Notes: generated by a model not told the origin, from the letters alone. DNA of 64,000 bases from Acidiflorens sp963847715 (GCA_963847715.1 CAWKAZ010000015.1:148070-212069), one strand, 5' to 3'. Shown: positions 27,245-36,885, numbered from the stretch's first letter. Program-made: numbers and translations.

Positions 27245-28392
27245 CTCGCCCCCGCAGGCGCGGCGTTCGCGGCCGCAGCCAACCCGGCGGCACATGCGTC
27301 CGGCGAGTAATTACGAATTTTCTCCAAACTGCGAGCGCTCATTTTCTGTCTGAGGTCAGCTTGCCGGAAGAGCGAATCGATCGCCGCACTAAGTTTTGCG
27401 GCATCTCGCGGGGGCACGACGTAGCCATTCGCCCCATCTTCGACCAGGTCAGCCGCACATCCAGCGACACTGCTCACGATGATTGGGAGCCCGCATACCA
27501 TGGCTTCATTCACCACCAAACCCCAAGGATCGCTGTGCGTCGGTAGAACCAGCACCTCGGCAAGCGCATAAAGGCCAGCGAGATCTTCACGTTGCGCAAA
27601 GCCGGGAAAGCAAACTAACCCGGGGGCAATCTGTTTCGACTGTCGCACCAGTTCCTCTCGAGCAACGCCCTCACCCGCAAACACCAAGCCAACTTCGGAG
27701 CGCAGCCCAGACACTAGTTTGGCATAAGCTTCGAGAAGATCAAAAACACCTTTTTCCGCAACCAGGCGGCCTACGAAGAGAATGTACCGAGGGGGCAGGT
27801 GCAGCCTTTCTCGAAAATCGGTAGCGCGGGCCCTGATGTTCCCCGCCTGGATCGCATAGAACGTGTTATCGACGGCGTTCGGCGCAGTAAAGATAAGTTG
27901 TTCGTCGACTCCAAGAGTTTTCAGGTAACCACGGGAAGACACTCCGGGCACGACAAAAGCATTCGATGACTTCACAAAATACCGCTTCAACCATTCCACC
28001 CCGGCACGTCCCGCACGCCGATCTTGCTCGTTGCTTTCCGTCCACAGGACAAAACGTACACCATGGCGACGCGCCCACCACAGTGACTTCCAAGACGCGG
28101 GATAGTTGTAGCCGCCACAAATAATCGTATCGGGGTGCGCGGAGCCGAGTGCAGAGCCCAGGCCTCGATTAAAAAGAAAATTTTGCTGCCCAACGCTCCA
28201 TCGCCACGATGGCAAAACTTCATAGGAGAAACGGATCTCATCCTTATAAACGCGCCACTGCCTCAGGGTCTTGTCCGTCTCAGCCAGAAAAATGGCGTGT
28301 AAATCCACGTCCGTCCGATTTGTCAACGCATTGAACACAGGGATCCGATAGGGCGCAATGATTTCCGTAAGGATCACAATTTTTCGGGTCAT
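27241..28392 (-). CDS. Glycosyltransferase family 4
   Basis: A 383-residue GT-B glycosyltransferase. The N-domain begins IVILTEIIAPYRIPVFNAL, the usual GT4 opening for O-antigen enzymes; the C-domain has ILFVGRLVAEKGVFDLLEAYA and the donor-binding EX7E block SDPWGLVVNEAMVCGLPIIV. It has an ATG start and its stop overlaps the Wzy-like start by four bases, so it is translated together with the polymerase. The upstream small methyltransferase ends 41 bases away. Confidence 0.9.
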   Translation of the reverse strand: MTRKIVILTEIIAPYRIPVFNALTNRTDVDLHAIFLAETDKTLRQWRVYKDEIRFSYEVLPSWRWSVGQQNFLFNRGLGSALGSAHPDTIICGGYNYPASWKSLWWARRHGVRFVLWTESNEQDRRAGRAGVEWLKRYFVKSSNAFVVPGVSSRGYLKTLGVDEQLIFTAPNAVDNTFYAIQAGNIRARATDFRERLHLPPRYILFVGRLVAEKGVFDLLEAYAKLVSGLRSEVGLVFAGEGVAREELVRQSKQIAPGLVCFPGFAQREDLAGLYALAEVLVLPTHSDPWGLVVNEAMVCGLPIIVSSVAGCAADLVEDGANGYVVPPRDAAKLSAAIDSLFRQADLRQKMSARSLEKIRNYSPDACAAGLAAAANAAPAGAR

Positions 28393-28433
28393 GTCATAGC
28401 GCGGTCGCGCCGCGCGCGGCCTGTCAATCGAAT

Positions 28434-29051
28434 CTATTTCGTAGCCTCGACGTAAAGGCTTTCGGACCGCCTGGATTCCAGCTCAATTTTCGCAATTTCC
28501 GGTATTTGGCTGCTACCAAACACCGCCAGTTGAGGGGCGGGAAATCCGGCGCCTTGAAGCATGTGAACCAGTGAGCGGCCATCGAACATCTGTTTATGGT
28601 GAGCGCCGGCGTGCACGATGTCGCGAAGATCCGACGTCAGCATGAGCCGTGAGATAAATTTGTGCGAGGCCATGGAGTTCGCGGTGTCGGCAAGATAATC
28701 GCGCACCAGGATTCCCAGGTCGGGCACAACGATGCGCAGGATGCCGCCCGGCTGCAGAACCCGCAAACACTCTCGCGCCACGGCACTGGATTCCTCATAA
28801 GTAAAGTGTTCGAACGTGTGTGAAGAATATATGTACGAGACGGCGGAATCGCCAAAGGGAATGCGCTTGCGGACATCAGCTCGCCGCACGCCATGCGGCC
28901 AATCAGGAGTATGGAAAATCCGTTTGCCAAGCGGCAAACGCGAAAGCAGAATGCTGGGTGAATTGTCGATATTCACCCACCCCTCAATTCCCGAAGTTCC
29001 ACAACCGATGTTCAATTTCAGTTCAACAGCATCGGTAGCACCCGGATTCAA
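28434..29051 (-). CDS. Class I SAM-dependent methyltransferase (small, LPS-type)
   Basis: A 205-residue predicted methyltransferase. It begins LKLNIGCGTSGIEGWVNID (SAM-binding loop) and continues IPFGDSAVSYIYSSHTFEHF and CLRVLQPGGILRIVVPDLG. The start codon is TTG, supported by AAGGGA seven bases upstream. Architecture and the terminal SLYVEATK match the 22623 gene, suggesting duplication. The methyl acceptor is unknown; the setting among glycosyltransferases points to glycan modification. Confidence 0.82.
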   Translation of the reverse strand: MNPGATDAVELKLNIGCGTSGIEGWVNIDNSPSILLSRLPLGKRIFHTPDWPHGVRRADVRKRIPFGDSAVSYIYSSHTFEHFTYEESSAVARECLRVLQPGGILRIVVPDLGILVRDYLADTANSMASHKFISRLMLTSDLRDIVHAGAHHKQMFDGRSLVHMLQGAGFPAPQLAVFGSSQIPEIAKIELESRRSESLYVEATK

Positions 29052-29131
29052 CTGGAATTCCCTTTCGACCGCGAAAATGGCACTATTCTACGCCACCCAC
29101 CAGCTCACAGCTTTGTGAAACAAGCTTCCGC

Positions 29132-30124
29132 TCACTTTACTTCAGCCGGCTTCACGCATGAGCGATACCAATCCACGAAAGTCCGCAACCCTTGGTCCAT
29201 CGGCGTTTTCGGTGAATACCCCAGCAGGTGCTTCGCCTTATCGATGCTGGCCCAGGTAATCGGAACGTCTCCAGGCTGTTCGGGCAATTTTTGTTGCAGT
29301 GCTTTCTTGCCCGTGGCAGCCTCCAACTTGGTAATCAGCTCCGTCAGCCGCACAGGTTGGCAGTTTCCCAGGTTAAAGACCTCGAATGGAACCTCAGACT
29401 CCGGCGCGTAATCGAGTGACGCAATCACCCCAGCGACAATATCGTCCACATAGGTGTAATCGCGTCCCATCGATCCGTCGCCGTAAACCGGAATCGGCTT
29501 CCCCGATTCAATGAGCGCCGTGAACTTGTGAATGGCAAGATCGGGTCGTTGCCGCGGCCCGTAGACGGTGAAGAATCGCAAACAAATGCTGGTCAGGCCG
29601 TACAAATGCGCATACGTGTAACACATCAACTCCCCGGACAGTTTGGTGGCGGCGTAAGGAGAGATGGGGCGAGTCTGAACATCGTCTTCGCGAAACGGGA
29701 CGTTATTCGTGACGCCATACACCGAACTCGATGAGCCAAAGATCAGACGTTGCACCTTGAATTCCCGCGCTATTTCCAGCAGGTTCAAAGTGCCTGCAAC
29801 GTTCACACTCTCGTAGAGTGCCGGCTGTTCGATCGAAGGCCTCACGCCGGCCCGAGCGGCCAGATGGATGATGATCTCCGGCTGCACCTGCTCTGCGACT
29901 TTCCGCAGCGCGCCGAAATCGCGGATGTCCGTCTCGAAGAACTCGTAGTCTCCTGCGCTTCGGACCTCCTGCAGGTTAAGCCGCTTACGACTGGGAGCAT
30001 AGAAATTATCGATGTTGTCGACGATGGAAAGTTTGGTATCGCGCCGGATCAGCGCCTCGGCAATGTGGGATCCGATAAAACCGGCGCCGCCCGTCAACAG
30101 TATCCGTTTTGAATTCACTACCAC
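29132..30124 (-). CDS. UDP-glucuronate 4-epimerase-like NAD-dependent epimerase
   Basis: A 330-residue extended SDR enzyme. It has the Gly-rich loop LTGGAGFIGSHI, the segment VDNIDNFYAPSRKRLNL (characteristic of UDP-glucuronate 4-epimerases), the Ser site SSSSVYG and the YAATK catalytic pair. The predicted reaction interconverts UDP-glucuronate and UDP-galacturonate in the cytoplasm, supplying a uronic acid donor for the polymer; a dTDP/GDP sugar dehydratase is a less likely alternative. The start is GTG at 30124, with a second in-frame GTG two codons later. This gene gives the uronic acid context for the three amidotransferases and the C5-epimerase-like gene. Confidence 0.82.
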   Translation of the reverse strand: MVVNSKRILLTGGAGFIGSHIAEALIRRDTKLSIVDNIDNFYAPSRKRLNLQEVRSAGDYEFFETDIRDFGALRKVAEQVQPEIIIHLAARAGVRPSIEQPALYESVNVAGTLNLLEIAREFKVQRLIFGSSSSVYGVTNNVPFREDDVQTRPISPYAATKLSGELMCYTYAHLYGLTSICLRFFTVYGPRQRPDLAIHKFTALIESGKPIPVYGDGSMGRDYTYVDDIVAGVIASLDYAPESEVPFEVFNLGNCQPVRLTELITKLEAATGKKALQQKLPEQPGDVPITWASIDKAKHLLGYSPKTPMDQGLRTFVDWYRSCVKPAEVK

Positions 30125-30163
30125 TCAATCACGCCCGCGTCCGCACAAAATGGAAACTAGATT

Positions 30164-30904
30164 CTAGCGTACAGCCACCACGAAGTAATTGCTGGCGAAC
30201 TGGCTGCCGCGGTAAATCTTGCCCGCCAGCAGCCCGGCCAGATTGTTCAGCGGACAAATCGTCCAGCGCAAAGTTGTCTGCAGCCATGGCGCCGGCCCGG
30301 TGAGCAACTGCAAATACACATTCATCACCAGAAAAATAGTTGGAATCGTTCCCGCTTCTCCCTGGACGTCGACGTTCTTAAAATCACGCAGAATAAACTG
30401 CAAACCCTGTGGCATATATCGCCAGTAATCACCCGGCGAACCATGCTGGGGAAAGATGGAGGGAACGCTCAGCAGCAGTGTTCCGCCGGGTTTGAGAATT
30501 CTGTGAATTTCGGCAATCACCGCGACCGGCTCCGGAATGTGCTCCAGCACCTGCGTGATCAGGACGACATCCATCGATGCATCGGCGAACGGCATGCAAC
30601 GCGCGTCTCCCACCACGTCCACCGAATAAGCAGGTGCAACGTCGAGCACATAATGGTGGGCCACACGGTCAGCGAAAAAACAGGCGTACGGTTTGCCCTT
30701 GCCGCCGACATCCAGCAGATTCCGCGCTCCTGTGGGCAGTTTCGCAGCCTGCTCGGCAATCAATTCAGCGCGGCGCCGGCAGTCGAGATAAGTGAAATCA
30801 CGAAGCGAGGGGCGGATCAGATCCATGCCGCTATCTTTGGGCTCCGTCACTGACCGGTGAATACCGCCCGGATCATTCTCAGCAGCACTCACGTCTGGAG
30901 TCAT
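30164..30904 (-). CDS. Class I SAM-dependent methyltransferase
   Basis: A 246-residue methyltransferase of the UbiE-like type. The SAM loop is ARNLLDVGGKGKPYACFF; DARCMPFADASMDVVLITQVLEHI and RILKPGGTLLLSVPSIFPQHG follow. The C-terminus has a hydrophobic stretch (TIFLVMNVYLQLL) that may lie on the membrane. The frame extends to 31027, but that overlaps the flippase; the ATG at 30904 overlaps the flippase stop by four bases, so the two are coupled. Role in the polymer is inferred from position only. Confidence 0.82.
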   Translation of the reverse strand: MTPDVSAAENDPGGIHRSVTEPKDSGMDLIRPSLRDFTYLDCRRRAELIAEQAAKLPTGARNLLDVGGKGKPYACFFADRVAHHYVLDVAPAYSVDVVGDARCMPFADASMDVVLITQVLEHIPEPVAVIAEIHRILKPGGTLLLSVPSIFPQHGSPGDYWRYMPQGLQFILRDFKNVDVQGEAGTIPTIFLVMNVYLQLLTGPAPWLQTTLRWTICPLNNLAGLLAGKIYRGSQFASNYFVVAVR

Positions 30905-32322
30905 GCAATCCCTTCGACCTCTTTCTTCAGCAAATTGCGGCCAACCGCGGCCCAGGTAGATGCATAGACAACGCATCCCAACCCCACCAACACCAGGGGA
31001 TGCAAGTGCCGCGGGAGCGCGATCCACAAAGCCGCGCCCATCACCAGGCTGGAGATTACTGCAACATTCAACAACGGAGTCTTTGCTGCTGCGCGCACTT
31101 CAGGCGGGCAGAGTAGAAAAGCACAAAGAGCAACCGCGAACTCTCCAAGCACAAAGGCCACGCAGGCTCCGGCAATTCCAAACACAGGTGGAAGGACGAG
31201 GAAAAGCACCACGGCACTTACGGCTCCGGCGAGCGTGGAAATGAAATAAGCACGATGACGTCCCATCGCATACAAGATTGTTCCTGCGAACAGCGCTGCC
31301 GCGGGCGCCGTGATAACGTAGGGCGCGACCCATTGGAACGCGCGCACCGCCTCCTGAAATGACGGCCCTAGCAGCCACGGAACAACCACCGGCGCCGTCA
31401 CAATCCCGCCAACCGCCAGCGGAACTCCAAGCAAAATCAGAATAGAAACAGCGATTCTTGTGAGCCGCGCCAGACCACCGGCGGCATTTGCGCGCAAGGC
31501 CATTCGCGGCATCAAGACATTCTGGGCCACGGATAAAAAGTTGCGCAAAACGTCGGCCAGTCGCGCCGCTGCTGCATACAATCCGAGAGCGTGCTCTCCC
31601 AGGTACCAGCGTACGGCGAGATGTCCGCTGCGATGATAGAGATTGGACATCAGTGAAGAGCCCGCATAGTGCAAACTCGGCGACAAAATCAGCCCCCAGC
31701 GCCGTGGCGCAATCGAGAACCGGAACCGATACCCCTGCCGCCACAAAACAATCCACGCCACCACGCTGGTCAGGAACGAAGAACCAAGAATGCTGACCGG
31801 AACCCAGATCACATCTTTGGGCGAGCGCACCAACGTGAAAATGCCCGCCGCATAAAGACTTTGCTGCGCGATCGAAATCGATGATTGCACATGAAACAAT
31901 TCCAGCGACGACAGCAAATAGTCGAGCGACAGACTTCCCGTGAACACGGAAACGATTCCGTAGAACGTCAGTAGGAAGCGCACATCCTGCCGCGTTTCAA
32001 ACCGGGCCACCACCAGAACAGCGATCGCCGCCACTCCTGCAGCAAGAACCCGCAGGATTAGCACATCGGAGACGGTCTCGAAGGCCTCCTGGCGACGCGC
32101 CGCGACCTGTTGTGCGGCGTAAGAAGTAAGGCCGGGATTCGCCAGCAATGCCGTGAATCCACACACTGCAACGACATAGCTCCACAACCCATAGGTATCC
32201 ACGCCGAGACGGCGCACCAGGAAAGGAAACGTCGCGGCCGTGAGCACCGTGCCCACCACCCGCGCCGTGCCGACCGAGAGCACAAACCCGCCGTAGCGTA
32301 GTAAAGACTTGGATACGCTCAA
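30901..32322 (-). CDS. Oligosaccharide flippase (Wzx-like)
   Basis: A 473-residue polytopic membrane protein of the MOP/MviN superfamily with about 12-14 hydrophobic helices. It has the N-terminal block FVLSVGTARVVGTVLTAATF and the conserved LVRRLGVDTYGLWSY. It would flip the undecaprenyl-linked repeat unit from the cytoplasmic to the periplasmic face. The start codon is TTG with AGGA about seven bases upstream. It overlaps the methyltransferase downstream by four bases and is 20 bases from the amidotransferase gene upstream. Together with Wzy, Wza and Wzc genes here it completes the Wzx/Wzy pathway. Confidence 0.88.
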   Translation of the reverse strand: MSVSKSLLRYGGFVLSVGTARVVGTVLTAATFPFLVRRLGVDTYGLWSYVVAVCGFTALLANPGLTSYAAQQVAARRQEAFETVSDVLILRVLAAGVAAIAVLVVARFETRQDVRFLLTFYGIVSVFTGSLSLDYLLSSLELFHVQSSISIAQQSLYAAGIFTLVRSPKDVIWVPVSILGSSFLTSVVAWIVLWRQGYRFRFSIAPRRWGLILSPSLHYAGSSLMSNLYHRSGHLAVRWYLGEHALGLYAAAARLADVLRNFLSVAQNVLMPRMALRANAAGGLARLTRIAVSILILLGVPLAVGGIVTAPVVVPWLLGPSFQEAVRAFQWVAPYVITAPAAALFAGTILYAMGRHRAYFISTLAGAVSAVVLFLVLPPVFGIAGACVAFVLGEFAVALCAFLLCPPEVRAAAKTPLLNVAVISSLVMGAALWIALPRHLHPLVLVGLGCVVYASTWAAVGRNLLKKEVEGIA

Positions 32323-32342
32323 TAACCCATCCTACATCTCAC

Positions 32343-34208
32343 TCAATTGAGAACCGCATCGTGACAGCGGCGCGAGAGAACCAGCCAGCGAAAAAGCGCG
32401 CCGCTGTAATCCGCACCCGCCTGATGCTCGCGGAAAAGCTCTCTTGTGGAAGTGGGATCCAAAAGATTCTTCAGCTCTCCCATGCCTTCGCCAAGGCTCT
32501 TTTCCATCTCTTCCTTAAGCTCATTGCGGAGCCAGTTGCACAGAGGGGGTGTGAAGCCGCGTTTCTTCCGCCATCGAATTTCGGAAGGTACCCACTCCGG
32601 AAGAGCTTCTCTCAGGATCGCTTTGCCCATCCCTTTCGCAAAATGGTATTCGACCGGCAAACTCGTCGCGAACTGCATCAGTTCAGGATTCAGAAATGGA
32701 GCGCGACTTTCAAGCGAAGCGCGCATGCTCGCACGATCCACCTTCACCATGATCTGTTCGGGCAAATAGGCTGACGCGGTGGCTTCAAACGCCGAAAGCG
32801 GGTACGGCAGGCGCGCATGTTCCATCGCCCGCACTTCGAGTTCCTTCAATCCGCGCTCCGCATCACGGCGATGATCGGAAAGAAAATATGCGGCGATGGC
32901 TTTTCGCCGATCAGCAGGCTGGAGCAAGTCCTGATCATCCTTCGACAAAAATCCGAGTAGCCCGATACCTCGCCAGTTTTCTCTCCACACTCGCCGAAGG
33001 CCGCCAGCCGCGGCGTTTGCCCAGGGCATTCTCCGCAGATTGTGCCAGCGATAATAGCCGAACATTTCCGTGTATCCGCCGAAGCACTCATCGCCTCCAT
33101 CACCGGAGAGCATAACCTTGCAGACTTGCCGCGCGGCTCGGCAAACGGCGAACGTCGGGAACATCGAAACATCGCCGAACGGCTCATCATAATGATCGAT
33201 CAGCTCATCGAAGATCGCCAAAAGATCGGCGATTGAGAAATGAACCTCGTGATGATCGGTTCCCAGGTGTTCCGCTACCAGCCGGGCGTAGGGCGCTTCG
33301 TCTAAGAGCTGGTCGTCGAACGAAGCACAGAACGTGCTGAACTTGGCGCCAGGCTGTAATTCACGAGTTGCGCTGGCGATGAAGGTGGAATCCACGCCTC
33401 CGGAGAGAAACGCTCCGATCGGCACGTCACTTCTCAGCCGCAGTCGCACCGACTCCAACGCGCGGGCGCGAACTTCTTCCACCGCAGCTTCGCGGCTTAC
33501 CGGCCGGGTTGCAGTTTCAATTCTCGGCTGCCAGTAACGCCAGGTCCGCAATTCCGCGCTCGGAGCCAACACCAGCGCCTCTCCGGCCATAAGTTTGCGA
33601 AAGCCTTGCAGATGCGTTCGCGGTGCGGGTATGTATCCAACCTCCAGAAACTGCGCAATGGCCGAAACATCGAGGCGACGATCCAAGCCCGGAAACGGCA
33701 ACAGTGCCTTCATCTCGGAAGCAAAAACCAGGCTCCTCCCGGAATTGAAGGACGCGTAATACAGAGGCTTCTCTCCGCATCGATCGCGAGCCAGAAAGAG
33801 TTGCCGCTTTTTCTCATCCACGATGGCAAACGCAAACATGCCATCCAGATCGTCCAGCAGCGCTTCACCCTTGTCTTCGTAGAGATGCACCAGAACTTCG
33901 GTGTCGCTTTGCGTGCGGAAGCGATGCCCCTTGGCGATCAATCGTTGGCGGATCTCAATGTAGTTGTAGATCTCGCCGTTCAGAATCACCCAAACGGATT
34001 CATCTTCATTGCCGATCGGCTGATTGCCGCCTTTGATGTCGATGATCGCCAGCCGGCGATGACCAAGCAAACAGCGCCCACTTATGAATTCGCGGCGCGT
34101 ACTTCCGTCCGGACCACGATGCTGCAACAGCCGTCCGGCTTCCTCCGCCCACGATCGGTATTCCGCGATTCCAGTTTCGCCGCCATACACTCCGTAGATT
34201 CCGCACAT
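32343..34208 (-). CDS. Asparagine synthase-like glutamine amidotransferase (copy 3)
   Basis: A 621-residue protein with Cys2 (MCGIYGVYGG), glutamine-site LNGEIYNYIEIRQ and synthetase PP-loop GAFLSGGVDSTFIASAT, so both domains appear complete. The frame stays open to 34280; I use the ATG at 34208, which overlaps the TAA of the upstream GT4 gene by one base (TAATG), a classic coupled junction and the required Cys2 position. It is the third family member in 17 kb. Likely role is amidation of a carboxyl-bearing sugar; asparagine supply is the alternative. Confidence 0.92.
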   Translation of the reverse strand: MCGIYGVYGGETGIAEYRSWAEEAGRLLQHRGPDGSTRREFISGRCLLGHRRLAIIDIKGGNQPIGNEDESVWVILNGEIYNYIEIRQRLIAKGHRFRTQSDTEVLVHLYEDKGEALLDDLDGMFAFAIVDEKKRQLFLARDRCGEKPLYYASFNSGRSLVFASEMKALLPFPGLDRRLDVSAIAQFLEVGYIPAPRTHLQGFRKLMAGEALVLAPSAELRTWRYWQPRIETATRPVSREAAVEEVRARALESVRLRLRSDVPIGAFLSGGVDSTFIASATRELQPGAKFSTFCASFDDQLLDEAPYARLVAEHLGTDHHEVHFSIADLLAIFDELIDHYDEPFGDVSMFPTFAVCRAARQVCKVMLSGDGGDECFGGYTEMFGYYRWHNLRRMPWANAAAGGLRRVWRENWRGIGLLGFLSKDDQDLLQPADRRKAIAAYFLSDHRRDAERGLKELEVRAMEHARLPYPLSAFEATASAYLPEQIMVKVDRASMRASLESRAPFLNPELMQFATSLPVEYHFAKGMGKAILREALPEWVPSEIRWRKKRGFTPPLCNWLRNELKEEMEKSLGEGMGELKNLLDPTSTRELFREHQAGADYSGALFRWLVLSRRCHDAVLN

Positions 34209-35263
34209 TACTTTTTGTTGCGACGCTTGGCGGCCGCCTCCACAAATACGTTTTCCCAATCGCGCCCAACTTTGTCCCAATCGAATTGCAGCGAGTGCCG
34301 GGCAGCGGCCGCCGACATCTTCGCCCGCAACTCATGGCCGGTCAGCAGCAAAGCAAGTTTTTCTGAGAATTCGATGTCCGATTTTACCAAGTACCCCGTC
34401 TCATCGTTGACCACGTAATCGGGATGATATTTCTCCATGGCAACGGCCGGCAGTCCACAGGATGCCGCCTGACCCAGCACCTGCGGATGGCCCTCCAAAA
34501 TGCTGGGGAAAAGAAACACATCGGCCTTCCGCATCTCTTCGGCTAAACCCTGCTGCGGAAGATGGCCAACAAACGTCACATTGCGGCAACCCAATTCCCT
34601 GACTAGCGATCGGCATTTTTCTTCCTCTTCGCCCTTGCCAACGAGGCGGAAGTCAACCGCCGGCCATTTTGCCGCTTCGCGAATGACGAGATCGACTCTC
34701 TTGCGCGCCTGGAACGATCCAGCGTACAGCGCCGTCAGCCGCGAGCCGGTGTTACGCGGATTCGCTGGAGGGAAAAAAACTTCTCGCTTGATTCCGCTGT
34801 GAATCGTGCCGGCGGGAACTTCAAAACGATCCTGAACCGTCTGTGCAACGAATCGAGAATTCCCGAGAACGAAGTCCGCCTCGCGAATCAGTCGGGCGAA
34901 CCCGGGTTCCACGACGATCTCGTCCAGCGCCATGACGATGTACGTGACGAGGGAAATGGGAAGTCCAGCCGAGCGCCGGCAAAAGAGAAAAAGAGTTTCG
35001 AGCGGTCCCGTCCGCGGGAAAAAGTAAATATCAACCTTCGACAGAAGGATCTTACTCAGCACTCGCGGCGTGTTTCCGCGGCCGGCCCAACGCACGATCT
35101 CCGTATTCTCGCGGGCAAGAATACGAGCATCAGGCACTCCCTCACCCAGCATGATCACGCGAAACCGATCCGGCGGAAGGCAACTGACAATCTCCTTCGC
35201 AGTCAGGTTCTGGGCATTCGTGTTGTCGTCGTCGGCGAACGACGGAGTAAATATTGTGATCAT
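34208..35263 (-). CDS. Glycosyltransferase family 4
   Basis: A 351-residue GT-B protein. It opens ITIFTPSFADDDNTNAQN. The C-domain shows ALYAGSFQARKRVDLVIREA and the donor-site block PSILEGHPQVLGQAASCGLP. The second EX7E glutamate position holds Q-A in this copy (EGHPQVLGQA), so donor contacts may differ from the other GT4 proteins in the window. It ends in an Ala/Lys/Arg-rich tail (EAAAKRRNKK). Its TAA overlaps the start of the downstream amidotransferase by one base. Confidence 0.85.
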   Translation of the reverse strand: MITIFTPSFADDDNTNAQNLTAKEIVSCLPPDRFRVIMLGEGVPDARILARENTEIVRWAGRGNTPRVLSKILLSKVDIYFFPRTGPLETLFLFCRRSAGLPISLVTYIVMALDEIVVEPGFARLIREADFVLGNSRFVAQTVQDRFEVPAGTIHSGIKREVFFPPANPRNTGSRLTALYAGSFQARKRVDLVIREAAKWPAVDFRLVGKGEEEEKCRSLVRELGCRNVTFVGHLPQQGLAEEMRKADVFLFPSILEGHPQVLGQAASCGLPAVAMEKYHPDYVVNDETGYLVKSDIEFSEKLALLLTGHELRAKMSAAAARHSLQFDWDKVGRDWENVFVEAAAKRRNKK

Positions 35264-35295
35264 GAGAACTGGATGTTAGTCCCTAGCGTAGGAAC

Positions 35296-36078
35296 TCAGC
35301 GGTACTTGGCGTCAAAAAAGGGTGGGAAGCCGCCCCTTCTGCCCGTAACGACTAACTCCGAGTCAAACTGCTGATGGGCACTGACTCCGAACAGCCGGTG
35401 TCGAATCTGGCTTGCCTTCAGGTAAGGCCATCGGACGAGTTTGCCGACCATTTGTTGAATGCCCGCATTGGGCATGGATGGCTGGTGAAACCGAATCTCT
35501 TCAAAACCGCAAATATCCAGCAACGATTCCAGATTCCCGCTGCTGAAGCCATATTCGTGCGCCAGAGTCACATATAGAGATGAATTGGCGCAAGGTCCCT
35601 CCATGTTCGGGGTGCGCAGCATCAGCACCCCGCCCGGCTTCAGCGCCCGGTACATCGCATCGACCACCCAGAGTAACGAGTACTTGGGAATATGTTCAAT
35701 CACATGAGCCATGTGGATAAAATCGTATCTCTCCGGCGTATCCGAGAGAAAGCTGCCGATATCGCTCTCGATTTCCGCCAATGTGATCGCGTCGGACGCC
35801 CACTCTTTAATGTAGGCTTTGGTTGCGACGCCAAAATCCGCGCCGGTAAGGTTTGTGTACCCCAAGCGCAGGCAAGCTGCCAGAAACCATCCCGCTCCAA
35901 AACCTACATCAAGAATGGCACCTCGCTTGTCCGCAGGCAGAAGACCGCGGACCTCATCTACAGCCTTCGCAACCCGCGAATCGTCCTTGATTTCCGCCCA
36001 CGAGGGCGTGCGCTGATCGGCACGATGCCGTACGCTCATGCGGCGGTAAACTTCAGCTATAAATGCGTGGGGATCCAC
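35296..36078 (-). CDS. Class I SAM-dependent methyltransferase
   Basis: A 260-residue methyltransferase. Motif I is GAILDVGFGAGWFLAACLRLG, split here as ILDVGFGAGW; the later motifs are FIHMAHVIEHIPKY and ALKPGGVLMLRTPNMEG, typical of the Methyltransf_23 group found in glycan loci. The start given is a GTG at 36078; an ATG at 36039 is an alternative and neither has a strong ribosome site. It lies 32 bases upstream of a GT4 gene and 39 bases downstream of the TylF-like gene. Confidence 0.82.
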   Translation of the reverse strand: MDPHAFIAEVYRRMSVRHRADQRTPSWAEIKDDSRVAKAVDEVRGLLPADKRGAILDVGFGAGWFLAACLRLGYTNLTGADFGVATKAYIKEWASDAITLAEIESDIGSFLSDTPERYDFIHMAHVIEHIPKYSLLWVVDAMYRALKPGGVLMLRTPNMEGPCANSSLYVTLAHEYGFSSGNLESLLDICGFEEIRFHQPSMPNAGIQQMVGKLVRWPYLKASQIRHRLFGVSAHQQFDSELVVTGRRGGFPPFFDAKYR

Positions 36079-36117
36079 TCGATTTCCAGTCCAAGGAACT
36101 TCATCCTACTACACGCG

Positions 36118-36885
36118 CTATTCGATCTGGGCAAACGACATCACCGACCCAAATGAGCAGCGCTCGATGCGATATTCCCGCAACTTCAGATATTCAAGAA
36201 CAGCGATTGACTCGCCGCGCCAGTCTTTCAAGTTCAGCTCGTCAAACGCGATCACGGCCCCTTTTGGCATTCGGGGAACGAAATGTTCCAGCGCCGCGAG
36301 GGTCGGTTCGTAGATGTCAAAATCCAGATATAAGAGGCTGACGATCAGTTGAGGATTCTCATTCAGGTACCGTGGGATGGTCTTCACCGCGTCGCCCCGG
36401 ACCAGTTCCACTTTAGGCACATGCCCAACGAAACGGTTCATGTCGAAAAGCTCAACGCAATGCCGCAGATGATCATAAGAATCGACCGCCAAGCCACCGG
36501 GGTGGGCCTCCTCAGACTCGCTTGACCGATCTTGCTTCGACAGTCGCGGAAAGCCGCTGAAAGTGTCAAAGCCAACCACTCGTCGCTGATGATTCGTGGG
36601 TTCGAAGATGGCACTGAACTGGGCCCATGCCATCAATCCTCCGCCGCGAAGCACTCCGCACTCGATAATCGAGCCCTGCACCTGCAGCACGCGTTTGAAA
36701 ATTTCGTATCGAACCAGGAAATTCGTCAAGTCCTGCCTGGGTGTGTACAGACTGAAATTCTGCAGGCGCTCCAGGTTTGAAAATGGGCTATCGGCAATGC
36801 ATTGCTCCATCTGCGCCGCAAACCCCTGTTCTTTCTCAGAACGAGCCGTGTTGGGAAAGTGTTTCGACCGTTTCTTTTCAGGCAT
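36118..36885 (-). CDS. TylF/MycF-family O-methyltransferase
   Basis: A 255-residue SAM-dependent O-methyltransferase of the macrocin-O-methyltransferase family, whose characterised members methylate sugar hydroxyls and need a divalent metal. Diagnostic segments are GSIIECGVLRGGGLMAWA, VVGFDTFSGFP, LLYLDFDIYEPTLAALEHF and GAVIAFDELNLKDWRGES. The start ATG at 36885 has AGGAAA seven bases upstream; a TTG one codon earlier is unlikely. It probably O-methylates a sugar in the repeat or a nucleotide sugar. It lies 27 bases downstream of the DUF4910 gene. Confidence 0.87.
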   Translation of the reverse strand: MPEKKRSKHFPNTARSEKEQGFAAQMEQCIADSPFSNLERLQNFSLYTPRQDLTNFLVRYEIFKRVLQVQGSIIECGVLRGGGLMAWAQFSAIFEPTNHQRRVVGFDTFSGFPRLSKQDRSSESEEAHPGGLAVDSYDHLRHCVELFDMNRFVGHVPKVELVRGDAVKTIPRYLNENPQLIVSLLYLDFDIYEPTLAALEHFVPRMPKGAVIAFDELNLKDWRGESIAVLEYLKLREYRIERCSFGSVMSFAQIE

